Shown: in pieces, positions 27,201-35,205 of the stretch
How positions within the stretch are numbered: the stretch's first letter is position 1
How the letters are laid out: each line of letters starts with the position of its first letter
Assembly: GCA_017999915.1 (NCBI GenBank)
Contig: JAGNKX010000001.1
Span: 372,001-436,000, forward strand
Reading direction: 5' to 3'
DNA: 64,000 nt
DNA from: Spirochaetota bacterium
Lineage (GTDB): Bacteria; Spirochaetota; UBA4802; UBA5550
Notes under the pieces: model-generated
Seen by the model: only the letters and a program-made list of their open reading frames with translations
Databases searched by the model: none
What the model was told of the DNA's origin: nothing
Made by a program: the position numbers and the translations under genes

Positions 27201-27398
27201 GCGGGGCTTGCTCTTCCTGTCGAATTCAACGACAGCTTTCCAGTCCTCCGTATAGGGATTGAATTTCCCGGGAACGGTATATGATTCTCCAGCCGATATC
27301 CTGTTTTTAGCCAGGGAACTGCCCCCAGATATAGGGTCATAGAGCGGGACAAGGAGAGCCAGAGACAGGATGAGAGCGGCGCGTTTCAGGATCTTCAT
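21261..27398 (-). CDS. Bacterial alpha-2-macroglobulin-like protein with thioester motif
   Basis: This encodes 2045 residues with an N-terminal signal peptide (hydrophobic residues about 8-20) and no lipobox cysteine. The early part (to about 500) is helical and unlike E. coli YfhM. From about 520 come macroglobulin-type beta domains, including the MG2-like segment Y-F-F-T-D-R-S-I-Y-R-P-G-Q-T-I-Y-F-K-G. The central A2M region includes M-V-T-P-N-V-P-R-F-L-R-E-G-D. The thioester site is C1504-S-E-Q in F-P-H-E-C-S-E-Q-V-F-S-R, so covalent trapping of proteases is expected. A helical thioester domain and C-terminal receptor-like domain follow. Family members protect the cell envelope from proteases. 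No penicillin-binding protein 1c gene, the usual neighbour, is adjacent. Confidence 0.93.
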   Translation of the reverse strand: MKILKRAALILSLALLVPLYDPISGGSSLAKNRISAGESYTVPGKFNPYTEDWKAVVEFDRKSKPRSALEQVEQILGRAKKDRNVPQIVKAQIHRVKYLMAIGEKEHPDILRMLEQEALSSSFPEKQVLRSIMAEAYWNYFSAHRWTFYSRTDTANPRDGDVSTWSLAKIMGRIIELHRGALERPDDLKRIPLDLMDAILVSGSAPREYRPTLYDFLAHRAVDFFMVDENQLTRPAYDYEIDTAGYFGTAEEFAAMTITARDATSLRYNAMIILQDLTRLHLKDLPGGPAALADVELKRLQFVRDRSVIPDKDYLYFKSLEALEKRLAGHPSSALVSYEIARWYRAMGQEWKEGDPSDHRWSIRKSVEIAGDVVRRFPESEGALLCRPLTAIDKSLSLLTEKVNVPRSPSRALVKYKNLNRIYLRALRLTVDDYEYLNDNYDRTEVKLDRLRKMKALQEWEVALPDDGDLRDHAAEIRVPPLDEGYYAVLAGTDRTFSYDKNAAAFMAMAVSNLSFTHHVSKKEGAVFNVFDRATGMPLGDVNVTIMERKYDYAKSRYVSTVAAKLVTDRNGSAVFPLDTGDSYYRTLSVILRKNGDRLTSEFYSYTYGESARNHYQSYFFTDRSIYRPGQTIYFKGILLRLDADRRYAILPDQDTTVELYDYNNQRVGQVKLRSNRYGTVSGAFTAPSGVLTGQMTIRNGSGSAVIRVEEYKRPKFEAAFEPVKGNYRLGEKVTVKGFARSYSGAPLSDAVVKYTIVRKVWFMYRWSGWYYWRYNGKETVMQRGEMKTDGKGEFALTFEAQPDKGIPRSEQPAFYYQVHADVTDINGETHGAGAGVRAGYTSLIVDIPDLRGVIDSSKNLALKLSSVNYSGEFVPARGTLTISRMSEPERLLRPRLWERPDRFVMTKDEYIKSFPHDIYKNEDDVQARGIERKYFSAPFNTEKEKIVTAGDVHSWPDGNYLVEIETRDSYGERIRYQRQVTLFKPKDGAFSRNEYVSIMPLDASVEPGSDCVFLVASAARDAYLLFDILRHGSKPEQRIIKLDGNKKRVAIPIREEDRGNIHYRYALVRDNRLHSGYGTIQVPWTNKELKAEFMTFRNRLNPGEKEQWRVKITGPGGEMAAAEIAASMYDASLDSFYPHNWSFNVNPYFYTYEYWHSNSTFAVEQSRQAANGWNEYYPSYNRYHDYLNLFGVYFYSRGRGYRYYKGGGKKDMDYSASADAMEEGITDKKEAAPQKAKRKDEPAPAPAGEQSLSVIGGENKKGTGEGAVQIRKNLNETAFFYPHLMTNEKGEVIISFTAPEALTRWKILGFAHTRDLKSVVFTNEVVTQKELMVTPNVPRFLREGDTVYISTKISNMTDRKLAGKAELRLFDAATMKPLDRELSNDGGPSDFSVPEKGNTAVSWRVKVPESVEAVTWRVVARAGSFSDGEESTLPVLSNRMMVTESMPLPVRGNQTKNFTFAKLLKSKESTTLSHYRLTLEFTSNPVWYAVQALPYLMEFPHECSEQVFSRFYSNSLASHIVNSSPKVRAVFDRWKNSDALLSNLQKNEELKSVLLQETPWLLNGKNEEQNKKRVALLFDLNHMARELDRAFSKLRQMQGANGGWPWFTGLPESWYITQHILAGLAKLNVLGVGSASKEKISAMTGKAVAFIDREMKRDYDYLVRYKINLKQKNIGYIQYHYLYTRSFFMDTAMPQQCKEAFDYWKGQAVKYWPQEGPYGKGLAAIALHRFGEAKPAQEIMESLREHAIQNDEMGMYWKENVGGYWWYQAPIETQALLIEAFSEVARDAAAVDDMRTWLVKMKQVQHWSTTKATTDACYALLMGGSDWLKNDTLAQIVINDRAVDPAAMGAATEAGTGYFKVSWDKNEIVPEMGNVKVVNPNSNPAWGALYWQYFEQMDKITPHETPLKLEKKFFLVTSTDRGPVLEQLTGNRKLKPGDKVRVRIILRSDRDMDYVHMKDLRAAGTEPENVLSRHRFQDGLWYYESTKDTATHFFMERLPKGTFVFEYPLVVSLKGDFSAGITTIQCMYAPEFTSHSEGSRLRVD

Positions 27399-27487
27399 CG
27401 GGCACCTCGCGGGTGAAGGGTTTTAATTAATAGACTGGCGGCGGGGAAAAAAGTTCTAAGGAAAAACCGGGGCCGCCCTTACGGGCG

Positions 27488-28336
27488 TCAATCGTTATAA
27501 ATGAAGAAACCCCTCCCCGATTTTTTCCCCAGGTATCCCGCCGCCACGTACTTTTTAAGGAGGGGGCAGGGACGATACTTCGAATCGGAATAGCCCCGGT
27601 GCATCTCCTCGATGACGGCAAGAAGCACGTCAAGGCCGATCATGTCCGCCAGGGCGAGGGGGCCCATGGGAAAGTTGAGGCCCGCCTTCATGACCCGGTC
27701 TATCGATTCGGCCGTGCCGGCCCCTTCATAGAGAAGATAGATGGCCTCGTTGATGAGGGGCACCAGCATCCGGTTCAACAAGAATCCGGGATAGTCCTTC
27801 GATTCGACATGGATCTTCCCCAGCTTCTTTACAAAGGTCTTGGCCGTCTCCACGGTTTCACGGGTGGTGGCGATGCCGGGGATGATCTCCACCAGCTTCA
27901 TCACATGGGCCGGATTGAGAAAGTGAAGGCCGATGACCGACTCGGGCCGCTTCGTTGCGGAGGCTATCTCGGTTATGGATATGGAGGAGGTGTTGGAGCC
28001 CAGCACCGCGTCGGCCCGGCAGACCCGGTCAAGGTCGCGGAATATCTGCTGTTTCACATGGATATCCTCAAAGGCGCATTCGATCACGACCATGGCGCCT
28101 TTGATCTCATCAATGGCGTCGCAGAGGGAAAAGTGCTTCATGATGGTGTCAGCCCTGGCCTGTTCCAGCCTGCCGGTGTCCTTGTACCGCTTATACCGGT
28201 CATGAAGCCGGCCCAGGGCCTTCATCGCACGCTCCTTATCCTTATCGAAGAGAAGCACTTCGAAGCCGGCATTGGCCGAAGCGCAGGCTATATCGGTGCC
28301 CATGAGACCGGTTCCGATGATCGCGACAGTTTTCAT
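27488..28336 (-). CDS. 3-hydroxyacyl-CoA (3-hydroxybutyryl-CoA) dehydrogenase
   Basis: The ATG at 28336, after GAGGTG, gives 282 residues, the standard length; a GTG two codons earlier lies inside the ribosome-binding site. The N-terminal Rossmann fold shows I-I-G-T-G-L-M-G for NAD binding. The catalytic region has the conserved S-N-T-S-S and the histidine of G-L-H-F-L-N-P. The C-terminal domain carries D-Y-P-G-F-L-L-N-R and G-L-N-F-P-M-G-P-L-A-L-A-D-M-I-G-L-D, the family hallmark. It interconverts 3-hydroxyacyl-CoA and 3-oxoacyl-CoA in fatty-acid oxidation or butyrate-type metabolism. It is separate from other beta-oxidation genes. An imperfect palindrome lies 118 bases upstream. Confidence 0.95.
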   Translation of the reverse strand: MKTVAIIGTGLMGTDIACASANAGFEVLLFDKDKERAMKALGRLHDRYKRYKDTGRLEQARADTIMKHFSLCDAIDEIKGAMVVIECAFEDIHVKQQIFRDLDRVCRADAVLGSNTSSISITEIASATKRPESVIGLHFLNPAHVMKLVEIIPGIATTRETVETAKTFVKKLGKIHVESKDYPGFLLNRMLVPLINEAIYLLYEGAGTAESIDRVMKAGLNFPMGPLALADMIGLDVLLAVIEEMHRGYSDSKYRPCPLLKKYVAAGYLGKKSGRGFFIYND

Positions 28337-28453
28337 ATCCACCTCACCATCCAGGGCTCCCGGCGCCGCGGATTCCTGTTTTCCATCATGCCCGCGCCGG
28401 GCGCGGCCGCGAAGTACGCTCTAAGCCTCCGGGGCAGAATGCACGGATCCATT

Positions 28454-28475
28454 ACAGGGTATACTAGTATCCTGT
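28454..28475. promoter_or_regulatory. Operator-like imperfect palindrome upstream of the hydroxyacyl-CoA dehydrogenase gene
   Basis: ACAGG and CCTGT flank a partly symmetrical A+T-rich centre (GTATACTAGTAT) across 22 bases. It sits 118 bases before the dehydrogenase start and 240 before recD. The size and symmetry suit a dimeric repressor. Confidence 0.3.
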
Positions 28476-28506
28476 ATTTTACGCGTCCTTAGCGTATATT
28501 TTTTCC

Positions 28507-28595
28507 GGGGTCAAAGGGGCGCAGCCCCTTAAAAGCCCCGCAGGGCTTCCTGCTCCAGTAATTTGGTTGAGGGCGAAACCCTCATTGTGTAATCT
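28507..28595. repeat. Double-hairpin intergenic repeat, copy B
   Basis: AAGGGGC-GCA-GCCCCTT (28514-28530) is followed by AAGCCC-CGCA-GGGCTT (28533-28548), nearly identical to copy A at 13764-13800. After about 28555 it diverges and carries a further stem, GAGGG-CGAAA-CCCTC. Confidence 0.75.
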
Positions 28596-28717
28596 AGGTA
28601 TCGATCATCGGAAATATGCAAGAAAAAATTAATAAATATTGACGCGGGCTAATTCCATGGCCATATCATCGATCAACGCCCCTATAGGCGTGCTATCTAT
28701 TGCCATTACCGGGAATT

Positions 28718-30796
28718 ATGGTGAACGAACGTACCTTCCAGCGCCTGTTGGATCTATCCGTGGTTTCCGGATCGGACACGGACGATCTGAAATCGGCATA
28801 CAAGGCGGCGGTGGAGAACCTCGACCTCCTGACCGTCGATTACCAGACCATTCGCGACCTGGCGCGGCTGTCCGGATATTCAGACATCTCCCTTCATCTC
28901 CTGCTCATCGCCATGTTCGCTTCCCTCGCGGATGGAAGCGTGTGCCTGAATTGCTCGCCCCGGTCGCTGGAGCGGGTCTTAGCCCCGGTGTGCGGCGCCG
29001 CCACAAGGGGGCGGGTAAGGGATATCCTCCACCGCATCAGGAATTACCCGGCCCTGGTTCATTGCCGGGACGAATCCGCGCCGGCCCTCTTCGAGGATCC
29101 CCGAGAAACTTACAAGCCCCTCATCCTCGCTGCCTCAGGGGACGGACTGTTTCTCTATTTCCAGAAATATTACGCTGCCGAAAAAGCTGCCAGGGATTCC
29201 CTCAGGGCCATCCTCAGCCGGCACGCGAAAATCCCCGCCGATCCAGGAACACTGGCGTCAGTGGTCCGAACCGTTTTCCATGAAAAGCCCCTGGCCAGGG
29301 GCGACGAGCCGGTTCTCCTCAATGGAGACCAGCAGCTGGGGGTGGTTCTGCCGGCGCTGAAGAATTTTGTCCTCATCTCCGGCGGCCCCGGCACAGGTAA
29401 GACCTTTATCGTCCTCAGCCTGCTGCGGGTCATGGCGCGTCTCGGGGTTCCCGCCGGCCGCATAAGGATCGCCGCTCCCACGGGCCGCGCGGCCAGGAAA
29501 ATGACCGAATCTATCCTGAAGGGAATCGCGTCGATCCGGGAGCGCGATTCCCATGACGATTCCCTCCTGGCCCTGCAGGGCGCAACCCTGCACCGTCTCC
29601 TTCGGTACAGCCCCGCCAGGGATGATTACCTGTACAACCGTTTCAATCCCCTGCCGGCAGACCTGATCATCATTGACGAGGCTTCCATGATCGATATCGT
29701 CCTCCTGGGGAAGCTCTTTGAAGCGGTGTCTGAAGGGTCCGCCGTCGTGATGCTGGGCGACCGCAACCAGCTTCCCTCGGTTGATGCCGGGGCTGTCCTG
29801 ACCGACCTCATCCCCGGCGACCGGGACGGTTCACTCAGCACGGCCATGGCGGAAACCGTAGGGACCATACTGCCTGATATCGCCATCAGCCGCAAACCGC
29901 AGGCCGGCGGCGCCTCAATCCAGGCGGGTTCCGACCCTTTCACCGACAGGGTCGTCATACTCAATGAGAGCTACCGTTCCGAGGAAGCTATCAAAAATAT
30001 CGCCGGGGGAATCAACCGCCAGGACCGGTCCGTAATAACCATGATCCCGGAGTGGGATCCCCGGGGAGAGCTCCCGCTGCGGGGTGTCTGGCGCATAGAG
30101 CCCGGAAGAACCGGGGACCCCCCCCTCAGGGAGATGCACCGCATCCTTTCATCATGGGCCGCTCGCCACTACCTATCGCCTGTCATTGACGGCACATCAT
30201 ACCGCGATCTCATTGAAAAAATCTCTTCGAGGGACCTGGACGAGAATACCGAGGTCATGGCGCCGGACATCCGGAAGATCCTTGGCCGCCTTGACGAGGC
30301 CCGGATACTGACGCCCCTCAGGTCGGGCATCTTCGGCGCGGCCGGGATCAACCGGTACCTTCTGGAAAAACTGGGTCCCATCTTTGATCCCGCCGGCGCC
30401 ATGGCCCTTTTCAACGGGGCCCCGATCATCATCACCCAGAACGACTACGAGCGGGGCCTCTTCAACGGCGATGTGGGCCTCATACTGAAAGGGTCCGGGG
30501 GCCGCCGCAATGGAGCCTTCTCCTGGCCCGACGGAATAAAGCTCTTCCCTGCGGAAACCCTTCCCCCCCATGAACCCTCCTTTTGCATCACTGTGCACAA
30601 GAGCCAGGGCTCGGAATACGGGAACGTGCTCCTGGTCCTGCCGGAGGGAATGCCGGAGCGTCTCCTGACCAGGGAAATACTCTACACCGCCCTGACCAGG
30701 GCCAAGCAGTGTGCCATCATCTATGCCACCCGTCCGGTACTGGAGAGGGCCATGGAAAACAGAATAGAACGGGAATCGAGGATCCGATTGGGCTAA
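28718..30796 (+). CDS. recD: Exodeoxyribonuclease V alpha subunit (RecD)
   Basis: Starting at ATG 28718, after GGGA, gives 692 residues, longer than E. coli RecD (608). RecD is the 5'-to-3' helicase of the RecBCD enzyme that processes DNA double-strand breaks. The N-terminal domain (to about 170) is RecD-like. Walker A is G222-G-P-G-T-G-K228-T, Walker B I-I-D-E-A-S-M-I-D, then G-D-R-N-Q-L-P-S-V-D-A-G-A-V-L. The C-terminal helicase motif T-V-H-K-S-Q-G-S-E-Y is intact, followed by Y-T-A-L-T-R-A. About 60 residues around 370-400 form a probable insertion. recB and recC are not in the 250 bases upstream or downstream. Confidence 0.92.
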   Translation: MVNERTFQRLLDLSVVSGSDTDDLKSAYKAAVENLDLLTVDYQTIRDLARLSGYSDISLHLLLIAMFASLADGSVCLNCSPRSLERVLAPVCGAATRGRVRDILHRIRNYPALVHCRDESAPALFEDPRETYKPLILAASGDGLFLYFQKYYAAEKAARDSLRAILSRHAKIPADPGTLASVVRTVFHEKPLARGDEPVLLNGDQQLGVVLPALKNFVLISGGPGTGKTFIVLSLLRVMARLGVPAGRIRIAAPTGRAARKMTESILKGIASIRERDSHDDSLLALQGATLHRLLRYSPARDDYLYNRFNPLPADLIIIDEASMIDIVLLGKLFEAVSEGSAVVMLGDRNQLPSVDAGAVLTDLIPGDRDGSLSTAMAETVGTILPDIAISRKPQAGGASIQAGSDPFTDRVVILNESYRSEEAIKNIAGGINRQDRSVITMIPEWDPRGELPLRGVWRIEPGRTGDPPLREMHRILSSWAARHYLSPVIDGTSYRDLIEKISSRDLDENTEVMAPDIRKILGRLDEARILTPLRSGIFGAAGINRYLLEKLGPIFDPAGAMALFNGAPIIITQNDYERGLFNGDVGLILKGSGGRRNGAFSWPDGIKLFPAETLPPHEPSFCITVHKSQGSEYGNVLLVLPEGMPERLLTREILYTALTRAKQCAIIYATRPVLERAMENRIERESRIRLG

Positions 30797-30813
30797 GGCC
30801 GCAGGGAGGGCTT

Positions 30814-31743
30814 ATGCGTCACTTTAATTTATTATTCACAGCGCCGCTGGTCCTATGCCTGTCATGCACAATGGCGGACCTGGCCCATGTATTTAAGGAC
30901 GTAAATCTCGAGAAAAAGGGGATCCGAATCAAACTGCACAGGGTTCCCACCGGCCTGTACCGGGAGCCTTTTATAGTCGCCTTCGACAAAATGCTGAGCG
31001 ACATCTCCGATGAAGCCGTACGGATACGGGCCATCAACCTGTACACGGTTGGAAATTATGACAAGCTCTCTCCCCGGTCGATCAGGGAGGTAAGCAATTT
31101 CCTCGATCCCACCTGCAAATTCAAGGACACCTGGTTCGGGGTCTATGTCATCATGGATGACAGGGAAAACCTGGGAAGACGATTCATTCTGAAAGATCCC
31201 GGCGGGAAGCCCGATGATCTTGACAATCTGAACAACCGGTCTCTCCTGATGCTGCCGGCCCTGGACCAGAAGATCATAGTCTGGTCGAGCCACCAGCACC
31301 AGGCCGGTTATACCTGGGAGCGGTTCATCCGGGAGTTTCATTTTGATGTCCGAAAGGATACGAAGCTGACTGCCGAGACCGTTACGGACCGGCACGGGAG
31401 GGCGTGGCGCAGGATCACCGGCTCCTTTACCACCAACGCCGCCCTGACCGACACGGCCAGAACAAACATGTCATTGATCTCTTCAATTCGATCCTATGTC
31501 GGCCTTCCCAACTCTGAAGTGTACGCCCGCGTGAAGCCGTGGCATGCTCTGATCATCAGGGGATCCATCTCGGCGCGATATTTCCGCTGCAGCGATACCG
31601 CCTTCTGGGCCGTGGCGTACTACAACGGCGGGGCCTTTTACGATACAGCGGGACGGTTTATCGACAACTGGGAACAGACCGATCTGCGGAAGGTCCTTGA
31701 GACAATGTTTGACGACCTCGAGATAGGGTGCGTGAACAATTGA
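30814..31743 (+). CDS. Putative lipoprotein of unknown function
   Basis: This encodes 309 residues starting at ATG 30814 after AGGGAGGG, 17 bases past the recD stop. A signal peptide (R-H-F-N-L-L-F-T-A-P-L-V-L) ends in C-L-S-C, a relaxed lipobox as seen in spirochaetes, so a lipid-anchored protein is likely. The mature part includes K-L-S-P-R-S-I-R-E-V-S-N-F-L and T-W-F-G-V-Y-V-I-M-D-D. No catalytic motif or known domain is recognised. Closeness to recD suggests co-transcription, but a functional link is not evident. Confidence 0.7.
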   Translation: MRHFNLLFTAPLVLCLSCTMADLAHVFKDVNLEKKGIRIKLHRVPTGLYREPFIVAFDKMLSDISDEAVRIRAINLYTVGNYDKLSPRSIREVSNFLDPTCKFKDTWFGVYVIMDDRENLGRRFILKDPGGKPDDLDNLNNRSLLMLPALDQKIIVWSSHQHQAGYTWERFIREFHFDVRKDTKLTAETVTDRHGRAWRRITGSFTTNAALTDTARTNMSLISSIRSYVGLPNSEVYARVKPWHALIIRGSISARYFRCSDTAFWAVAYYNGGAFYDTAGRFIDNWEQTDLRKVLETMFDDLEIGCVNN

Positions 31744-31795
31744 AGGTACTTTGAACGCGGTGCCGCTATCCCGGCCGGCGTCTTCAAAAAAAACA

Positions 31796-31822
31796 TTGAC
31801 AAAACCCCCTCATAATTATGTT
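31796..31822 (+). promoter_or_regulatory. Candidate promoter of ileS-lspA
   Basis: TTGACA at 31796-31801 is perfect; TATGTT at 31817-31822 follows after a short 15-base spacer. The surrounding sequence is A+T-rich, and the ileS start lies about 80 bases downstream. Confidence 0.4.
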
Positions 31823-31901
31823 TCTGATTATTATTTTATAGTAATATATGATCTCCCGATACCATTTTGCCACGGAGGCTCTATATTAAAACGAGGACGT
31901 A

Positions 31902-34664
31902 ATGGACTATTCAAAGACCGTCAACCTGCCGACCACTGATTTCCCGATGAAGGCCAACCTGCCCCAGCGGGAGCCGGAACTGCTCAAGCTCTGGGAAAAG
32001 GAAAACATCTATGCCAGGATCCTTGAGTCACGGAAGAATGATGAGCTCTATATCCTTCATGACGGGCCGCCCTATGCCAATGGCCATATCCACCTGGGTC
32101 ATGCCCTGAACAAGATCCTGAAAGACATCATCGTGAAGCACAAGACCATGATGGGCTACAAGTCCCCCTACGTGCCCGGATGGGACTGCCACGGCCTCCC
32201 CATCGAGCACAGCGTCATGAAAGACCTTGGCTCCAAGGCTGAGACCATGCCCAAGGAGAAGATCCGCGGCCTGTGCCGCGATTTCGCAGAGAAGTTCATA
32301 AAAATACAGATGGAGGAATTCAAGCGCCTGGGCGTTTTCGGCGATTACGAAAACCCCTACAAGACCATGACCCGCGACTACGAGGCGACCATCGTCGAGT
32401 CCTTCGGCAAGATCCTTGAAAAAGGATATATCTACCGGAGCAAGAAGCCGATCTACTGGTGCCCCACCTGCGTGACCGCCCTGGCCGAGGCGGAGGTTGA
32501 ATACGCCGATCACACGACACCGGCGATCTATGTGAAATTCAAGGTCGATCCCGCCACGATACAAACGCCCGGCATGGACCCCGACAACACCTACGTGATC
32601 ATATGGACCACGACGCCCTGGACCCTTCCGGCGAACCTGGCGGTGAGCTTCCACCCGGAATTCCAGTACTCAGCGGTGAAGTTCGGCAACGAGTACTACA
32701 TCGTCGCCAAGGGCCTCATCATGCAGATCGAGGGCGCCGTCGGCAAGGCCAGGGACGGCGAGATCGAGCTGCCCGGCGAAGCCGTCAGGAAACTCAAGGT
32801 CTACCATCCATTTATAAACCGGGAATCGAAGGTCATCTTCGGCACCCATGTCACCCTAGACGCCGGCACCGGCATCGTCCACACCGCCCCGGGCCACGGC
32901 CACGAGGACTACATCGTGGGCCTCGAATACGGCCTCGATGTCTACTGCCCCGTGGATGAACGGGGACGCTTCACCGATGATTACCCCGAGATGAAGGGCG
33001 TCAATGTCTTTGACGCCAACGATCCCATCGTGGAGATGCTGAAGAAGATAAACGTGCTCATCCAGACCGAAAAGATAAACCACTCCTATCCCCACTGCTG
33101 GCGCTGCAAAAAGCCCCTGATCTTCCGGGCCACGGAGCAGTGGTTCTTGAACATCGACCATGACGACCTCAGGAAAAAGGGCCTCGACAACGTAAACAAG
33201 ACCGAATGGATCCCCTCCTGGGGGCAGTCCCGGTTCCTGGGGATGGTGGAGACCAGGCCCGACTGGTGCCTGTCTCGCCAGCGCTCCTGGGGCGTTCCGA
33301 TCCCCTCCTTCCGGTGCGAGAAGTGCGGCGAAAACCTGATGAGCGCCGAAAGCGTAAAGCTCTTCGGCGAGATAGCCCGCACAAGGGGAATCGACTCCTG
33401 GTTCACGGACGACATCAAGGATCTCATACCCAACGGCACAAAATGCAAATGCGGCGGCGATTCCTTTACGAAGGAATTTGACATCCTCGATGTCTGGTTC
33501 GATTCAGGGGTCTCTCACTTCGCCGTGCTGGACGTGTGGAAGGACCACCGGTGGCCCGCCGACCTCTACCTCGAGGGAAGCGACCAGCACCGGGGCTGGT
33601 TCCAGTCCTCCTTCTGGCCCGCGATGGTGCTTCGCGGCCGCGCGCCGTACAACACCGTCCTCACCCACGGCTTCATGCTCGACGAGGAGGGCAAGGCGAT
33701 GAGCAAGTCCCAGGGGAACGTCATCGCCCCCGAAAAGCTGATAAAGGAATACGGAGCCGATATCCTGCGCATGTGGGTCTCTTCCGAGGACTACCGCAAC
33801 GACGTCCGCATCGGCATGCAGATGATGAAGCAGATCGCCGATTCGTACCGCCGGTTCCGCAACACCTTCAAGTTCATCATCGGCAACCTGTCGGACTTCA
33901 CCCCGGATAAGGCCGTGCCCTACGAAGAGCTGGGGGACCTGGACAAGTGGCTCCTGCACAAGCTCTACACCCTTTCGGCGAGGATCATCGAGCATTATGA
34001 GAAGTTCGAGTTTCACCTGGTATACCGGAAGCTGCTCAATTTCTGCGCCGTTGAGCTCTCGTCCATCTATTTCGACATCTCCAAGGACATTCTCTACGTG
34101 GAGCTGCCCGATTCGAAGAAGCGGCGGGCGAACCAGACCGTGCAGCAGGAGCTCTTGAACTCCCTTGTGCGGCTCATGGCGCCGATCCTGGCCTTTACCA
34201 TGGAGGAGATCTGGCAGTTCAACAAGAACACCGGCTCCATCCACATGGAGCGCTACTACAAGCTCGATGACCGCTTCAACAATCCCGATATCGAGCAGAA
34301 GATCGAGGGCCTGGTAAACATCAAGAACGACGTGCTGAAAGAGCTCGAAATATGCCGCAGGGACAAGGTGCTGAAATCGTCCCTGGAGGCGGACATAACC
34401 CTGTTCGTCAAGGACAACGCGGCCAAGGAGATGATGGCCTCCATGGGTCCGGAGCTCTCCCGGTTCTTCCAGGTGGCATCAGTGACCCTGGTCCCGGAGA
34501 AGGGAGCGGCCATGCGCGATTACGATAACGCTTCGGTGGCGGTCAAAAAGACCGGCGGTAAAAAATGCGTCCGCTGCTGGAATTACTTCGAAACCCTGGG
34601 GAGCGACCCGGACCATCCGGAGCTCTGCCGGCGCTGTACTGACATAATAAAGGTGATTAAATAG
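31902..34664 (+). CDS. ileS: Isoleucyl-tRNA synthetase
   Basis: This class I synthetase charges tRNA-Ile and edits mischarged valine. It has 920 residues, normal for the bacterial type 1 enzyme, and is preceded by GAGGA. The HIGH-type motif is G-H-I-H-L-G-H (61-67) after P-P-Y-A-N. The editing domain lies at about 190-390, with T-W-T-L-P-A-N-L-A and G-T-G-I-V-H-T-A-P-G-H-G. K-A-M-S-K-S (598-603) is the KMSKS loop. A C-terminal zinc site is seen as C-V-R-C-W, then C-R-R-C. The lspA gene begins one base after its stop, a conserved ileS-lspA pairing. Confidence 0.98.
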   Translation: MDYSKTVNLPTTDFPMKANLPQREPELLKLWEKENIYARILESRKNDELYILHDGPPYANGHIHLGHALNKILKDIIVKHKTMMGYKSPYVPGWDCHGLPIEHSVMKDLGSKAETMPKEKIRGLCRDFAEKFIKIQMEEFKRLGVFGDYENPYKTMTRDYEATIVESFGKILEKGYIYRSKKPIYWCPTCVTALAEAEVEYADHTTPAIYVKFKVDPATIQTPGMDPDNTYVIIWTTTPWTLPANLAVSFHPEFQYSAVKFGNEYYIVAKGLIMQIEGAVGKARDGEIELPGEAVRKLKVYHPFINRESKVIFGTHVTLDAGTGIVHTAPGHGHEDYIVGLEYGLDVYCPVDERGRFTDDYPEMKGVNVFDANDPIVEMLKKINVLIQTEKINHSYPHCWRCKKPLIFRATEQWFLNIDHDDLRKKGLDNVNKTEWIPSWGQSRFLGMVETRPDWCLSRQRSWGVPIPSFRCEKCGENLMSAESVKLFGEIARTRGIDSWFTDDIKDLIPNGTKCKCGGDSFTKEFDILDVWFDSGVSHFAVLDVWKDHRWPADLYLEGSDQHRGWFQSSFWPAMVLRGRAPYNTVLTHGFMLDEEGKAMSKSQGNVIAPEKLIKEYGADILRMWVSSEDYRNDVRIGMQMMKQIADSYRRFRNTFKFIIGNLSDFTPDKAVPYEELGDLDKWLLHKLYTLSARIIEHYEKFEFHLVYRKLLNFCAVELSSIYFDISKDILYVELPDSKKRRANQTVQQELLNSLVRLMAPILAFTMEEIWQFNKNTGSIHMERYYKLDDRFNNPDIEQKIEGLVNIKNDVLKELEICRRDKVLKSSLEADITLFVKDNAAKEMMASMGPELSRFFQVASVTLVPEKGAAMRDYDNASVAVKKTGGKKCVRCWNYFETLGSDPDHPELCRRCTDIIKVIK

Positions 34665-34665
34665 C

Positions 34666-35172
34666 ATGAAACGCGAACATTTGCAGACCTATCTGCTGCC
34701 ACTGGGGCTCATCACGGCTATCCTTTCCCTGGATATCGTGACCAAATTCCTTATCGTCCGTAACTACGGGTTCGGCGACCGTACCGACTTTCTGAACGGG
34801 TTCCTGAGGATCGCCCTCGTCTATAACGAGGGCGGCGTCTTCGGGATACTGCAGGGGCACAAGAACCTTTTCCTCATCGTGTCCATCGTCGTGCTGGCCC
34901 TGATGATCGTGTATTACTTCTTCGAGAAGAACAAATCGCTCCTCTTCAACACGTCCATGGCCCTCATTGTGGCCGGCGCCGTGGGGAACATCATCGACCG
35001 TCTTGTGCCGGGACGCCCGGGCGTGGTCGACTTTATCTCCATCGGCGTGGATGGCGTGTACCGGTGGCCGTCCTTCAATGTCGCCGATTCATCCATCGTG
35101 GTGGGCGCTTTTCTGCTGATCGTGGTTTTTTACAAGGAAGAGCTTAAGCGGAAAAAACAGGCTTCTGAATAG
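34666..35172 (+). CDS. lspA: Lipoprotein signal peptidase (signal peptidase II)
   Basis: This encodes 168 residues with four predicted membrane helices. It removes the signal peptide from prolipoproteins at the cytoplasmic membrane. The catalytic aspartates are Asp111 in N-I-I-D-R and Asp141 in F-N-V-A-D-S, and N-E-G-G-V-F-G after helix 1 is the usual conserved block. It begins one base after the ileS stop and should be translated from the same mRNA. Its presence fits the several lipoproteins in the window. Confidence 0.97.
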   Translation: MKREHLQTYLLPLGLITAILSLDIVTKFLIVRNYGFGDRTDFLNGFLRIALVYNEGGVFGILQGHKNLFLIVSIVVLALMIVYYFFEKNKSLLFNTSMALIVAGAVGNIIDRLVPGRPGVVDFISIGVDGVYRWPSFNVADSSIVVGAFLLIVVFYKEELKRKKQASE

Positions 35173-35205
35173 GAGCGCCGATACACAGGTCGTATCAACG
35201 CTCCT
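35171..35205. terminator. Hairpin between convergent lspA and lipoprotein genes
   Basis: AGGAGCG pairs with CGCTCCT and, after a 2x2 internal loop, GATAC pairs with GTATC around ACAGGTC. It overlaps the lspA stop codon and the last codons of the leftward gene. Its symmetry suits bidirectional termination, although no U-tract is present. Confidence 0.45.
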
